Position numbers and translations under genes: made by a program. Below the pieces are notes generated by a model that was not told where the DNA came from, made no database searches, and saw only the letters and a list, made by a program, of their open reading frames with translations. From Gammaproteobacteria bacterium (GTDB lineage: Bacteria > Pseudomonadota > Gammaproteobacteria > S012-40): DNA of 45,392 nucleotides. This document shows, one piece after another, positions 45,121-45,392 of the stretch (position 1 is its first letter; every line of letters starts with the position of its first letter). Where the stretch lies: NCBI GenBank assembly GCA_919902765.1, contig CAKKRP010000130.1:1-45392 (forward strand), written 5' to 3'.

Positions 45121-45153
45121 GGGTGAGCAGGGTGCGAAGCGCCCTGCTCACCC
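45121..45153 (+). promoter_or_regulatory. Long perfect hairpin between nifD and nifK
   Basis: GGGTGAGCAGGGTGC (45121-45135) pairs with GCGCCCTGCTCACCC (45139-45153) around GAA: 15 pairs, one of them G-T. No T run follows. It could stabilise the nifHD message, set the NifD:NifK ratio or be a dispersed repeat; nifD and nifK are usually separated by a short unstructured gap. Confidence 0.7.
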
Positions 45154-45183
45154 CCATCCCGAAACATTTTAGGAGATGTCATC

Positions 45184-45392
45184 ATGACGCAAAACACCGA
45201 GCACGTTCTCGATCACTTCAATCTGTTCCGTGAGCCGGAATACGTGGAGATGTTTGAGAGCAAAAGAAACAATTTCGAAAATCCCGAACCCGCCGCCAAG
45301 ATCGAACAGGTTCGCGAATGGACCAAGACTTGGGAATACCGCGAAAAGAATTTTTCGCGCGAGGCGCTGACGGTGAACCCGGCCAAGGCCTG
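45184..45392 (+). CDS. nifK: Nitrogenase molybdenum-iron protein beta chain (partial)
   Basis: The frame begins [20 protein letters not shown], continues [20 protein letters not shown] and then [19 protein letters not shown]. It ends at ALTVNPAKA where the window stops, before the first P-cluster cysteine. These are the N-terminal residues of the NifK beta chain. AGGAGATG lies 8 bases upstream. The rest of the gene lies beyond the window, so it is cut by the edge, not a pseudogene. Confidence 0.95.
   Translation, partial: MTQNTEHVLDHFNLFREPEYVEMFESKRNNFENPEPAAKIEQVREWTKTWEYREKNFSREALTVNPAKA

Overview
The window looks like a chromosome segment from a free-living, sulfur-oxidising, nitrogen-fixing gammaproteobacterium. 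The block pheS-pheT-ihfA-merR followed by tRNA-Pro is a typical gammaproteobacterial order. Thiosulfate-oxidation cytochromes and a full nif block with DraT-type nitrogenase control point toward purple-sulfur-type or related chemolithotrophs. That placement is inference; no rRNA is present to confirm it.

Layout. 1-3250 is an eroded accessory patch: inverted dispersed repeats, a hypothetical gene broken by a stop codon, HicBA-like and BrnTA-like toxin-antitoxin pairs, an XRE regulator, and a frameshifted CHC2-type primase divergent from it. 3250-8060 is housekeeping (outer-membrane protein, pheST, ihfA, merR-like, tRNA-Pro). 8040-11060 pairs a PhnD-like binding protein with a membrane GGDEF-EAL protein. 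11300-16880 (minus strand) is a tightly packed thiosulfate operon: diheme cytochrome (TsdB-like), TsdA-like thiosulfate dehydrogenase, SulP permease, exported DsrE-like protein and SoxB-like metallophosphatase. Facing it, 17240-20870 carries an ArsR-rhodanese regulator, a persulfide-dioxygenase-like MBL enzyme, an MFS transporter and a methyltransferase. 20897-25134 (minus) is an ABC/FtsX exporter with a LolA-like protein. 25560-30130 holds an M61 peptidase, birA, coaX, a SPOR-like protein and tRNA-Thr. 30400-32000 is a small defence patch: an AbiF-like HEPN protein preceded by its own promoter and a short terminator-like RNA, then a truncated Cap4-like nuclease and insertion-sequence scars.

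32080-45392 is the nif region. One long plus-strand run (nifB, ferredoxin, IscA-like, LRV protein, two NifZ-like proteins, a DUF3024-like protein, nifS, nifT, a hypothetical, a DegT-like protein, a 2Fe-2S ferredoxin, a small protein, a SIR2-like protein) starts behind a sigma54 promoter and a NifA-type upstream site. It meets head-on a minus-strand unit of a receiver-like protein and draT. nifHDK then runs out of the right edge behind another sigma54 promoter with two NifA-type sites. nifK is cut by the window end.

The strongest candidates for new biology are: the AbiF-like gene with its candidate ncRNA; a nif-linked DegT-fold protein with glycine where the PLP lysine should be; a receiver domain with glycine at the phospho-acceptor position, overlapping draT; a SIR2-like protein translationally coupled to a small partner inside the nif operon; and a palindromic repeat that has inserted in frame into birA.
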